From: Bacteroidales bacterium
GTDB lineage: Bacteria > Bacteroidota > Bacteroidia > Bacteroidales > Dysgonomonadaceae
Assembly (NCBI GenBank): GCA_012799155.1
Contig: JAAZLV010000206.1
Coordinates: 1-7,388, forward strand
Length of the DNA: 7,388 nucleotides
Direction: 5' to 3'
The notes below the pieces were generated by a model. That model saw only the letters and a list, made by a program, of their open reading frames with translations, did not search any database and was not told the DNA's origin. The stretch's first letter is position 1; each line of letters begins with the position of its first letter. This document shows, piece after piece, positions 6,424-7,388 of the stretch. A program made the translations under genes and the position numbers.

Positions 6424-7388
6424 ATGATTAGAATAACATTTCCCGACGGATCGGTCAGGGAATATGAAAAGGGAGTAACCGGTCTCGAGATCGCACAAAG
6501 CATCAGTCAACGCCTTGCACAGGAGGTTCTGGCAGCAAGCGTCAATGGAGAGACATGGGACCTGACACGCCCCATTGAAGAGGATGCCACTGTCAATTTG
6601 CTGAAGTGGGAAGATGAAGAAGGGAAGCATGCCTATTGGCACTCCTCCGCACACCTCATGGCCGAAGCATTGCAACTGCTCTATCCCGGCATCAAGTTCG
6701 GCATTGGACCGGCAATTGAGAATGGCTTCTACTACGACGTGGATCCCGGTGAAGGGGTATCCATCAAGGAGGCTGACTTTCCGGCCATCGAGAAAAAGAT
6801 GATGGAGCTGATCGCTGCCAGGGAGGAGATTGTGCGTGCCGCTATATCCAAGAAGGATGCTGTTGAGATGTTCTCTACAAGAGATGAACACTACAAGGTA
6901 GAGCTGATCAACGAGCTGGAAGATGGCACCATCACCACCTATACTCAGGGCGAGTTCACAGACCTTTGTCGCGGCCCTCACCTGCCCAACACCTCCTACA
7001 TCAAGGCGGTGAAGGTGCTCTCTGCTGCCGGTGCCTACTGGCGTGGTGATGAGAAGCGGCCGCAACTGACCCGTCTCTATGGCATCACCTTCCCCAAGAA
7101 GAAGATGCTCGACGAATATCTGTTGATGCTTGAGGAGGCGAAGAAACGCGACCATCGAAAGATTGGCAAGGAGCTGCAGCTCTTTGCCTTCTCGCAGACC
7201 GTGGGTGCCGGCCTGCCACTCTGGCTGCCCAAGGGCACACAGTTGCGCATGCGCCTGGAGGACTTCCTGAAGAAGATCCAGCGCGAGTTCGACTACGATC
7301 AGGTGATTACACCCCATATCGGACACAAACAGTTGTATGTCACCTCCGGGCACTATGCCAAATATGGCAAGGACTCGTTCCAGCCCAT
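6424..7388 (+). CDS. thrS: Threonyl-tRNA synthetase, N-terminal half (partial)
   Basis: An open frame of 321 full codons running off the right edge, about half of the usual ~640. The product charges tRNA-Thr with threonine in the cytoplasm and edits mischarged Ser-tRNA-Thr. Domains: TGS ~1-61 (starts [10 protein letters not shown]); N2 editing domain ~62-225, with its complete set of key residues His73 and His77 in HSSAHLM, and Cys182 and His186 in CRGPH, the same numbers as in the E. coli enzyme; linker helix and start of the class II catalytic core from ~243 ([13 protein letters not shown]), with motif 1 around [11 protein letters not shown] and then [15 protein letters not shown]. The catalytic zinc ligands and motifs 2 and 3 lie beyond the window. 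No frameshift is seen. The start is set by the TGS domain. The gene is divergent from the metal cassette with its own -7 element. In Bacteroidota infC, rpmI and rplT commonly follow. Confidence 0.96.
   Translation, partial: MIRITFPDGSVREYEKGVTGLEIAQSISQRLAQEVLAASVNGETWDLTRPIEEDATVNLLKWEDEEGKHAYWHSSAHLMAEALQLLYPGIKFGIGPAIENGFYYDVDPGEGVSIKEADFPAIEKKMMELIAAREEIVRAAISKKDAVEMFSTRDEHYKVELINELEDGTITTYTQGEFTDLCRGPHLPNTSYIKAVKVLSAAGAYWRGDEKRPQLTRLYGITFPKKKMLDEYLLMLEEAKKRDHRKIGKELQLFAFSQTVGAGLPLWLPKGTQLRMRLEDFLKKIQREFDYDQVITPHIGHKQLYVTSGHYAKYGKDSFQP

Noticed and set aside
6340..7353. Long minus-strand open frame of 337 codons
   Set aside because: It lies antisense across thrS, whose plus-strand reading is unmistakable with intact editing residues; the minus-strand product has no recognisable domain.

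Overview
The window looks like chromosome of a Bacteroidales bacterium (Bacteroidota). It has a PorX-type PglZ-domain response regulator and a TonB-dependent receptor with an N-terminal carboxypeptidase-D-like domain. Two intergenic sites match the Bacteroidota -7 element TAnnTTTG, and no convincing Shine-Dalgarno sequence precedes any start. Gene content resembles Dysgonomonadaceae/Porphyromonadaceae, but genus is a guess.

Layout. (1) Positions 1-790, plus strand: the 3' end of porX, overlapping by 4 bases with tsaE, the ATPase of the tRNA t6A37 machinery. (2) 894-2954, plus strand: a secreted protein made of two TPR arrays separated by a non-TPR insert. (3) 2980-3013: a strong GC-rich hairpin between convergent genes; its T-tract lies on the minus-strand side. 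(4) 3049-6229, minus strand: a three-gene cassette read right to left. It encodes a small secreted Cys/His-rich protein, a TonB-dependent outer-membrane receptor and a small periplasmic HMA-domain protein. (5) 6230-6423: a divergent intergenic region with one good -7 element facing each way. (6) 6424 to the right edge, plus strand: thrS, cut by the window end after about 321 codons.

The cassette is the interesting part. All three products are predicted to be exported and each carries a close cysteine pair: several CC/C-x-x-C groups in the small protein, a lone CC in the receptor plug, and CxxC in the HMA protein. Gene order, the single good promoter upstream of the first gene and the terminator after the last suggest one operon. 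A reasonable model is outer-membrane uptake or sensing of a soft metal, perhaps copper, or of a metal complex, with a periplasmic acceptor. The substrate cannot be read from sequence. The other genes are housekeeping (tsaE, thrS), secretion regulation (porX) or unassigned (TPR protein).

No rRNA, tRNA, CRISPR array, insertion sequence or integrase was seen.
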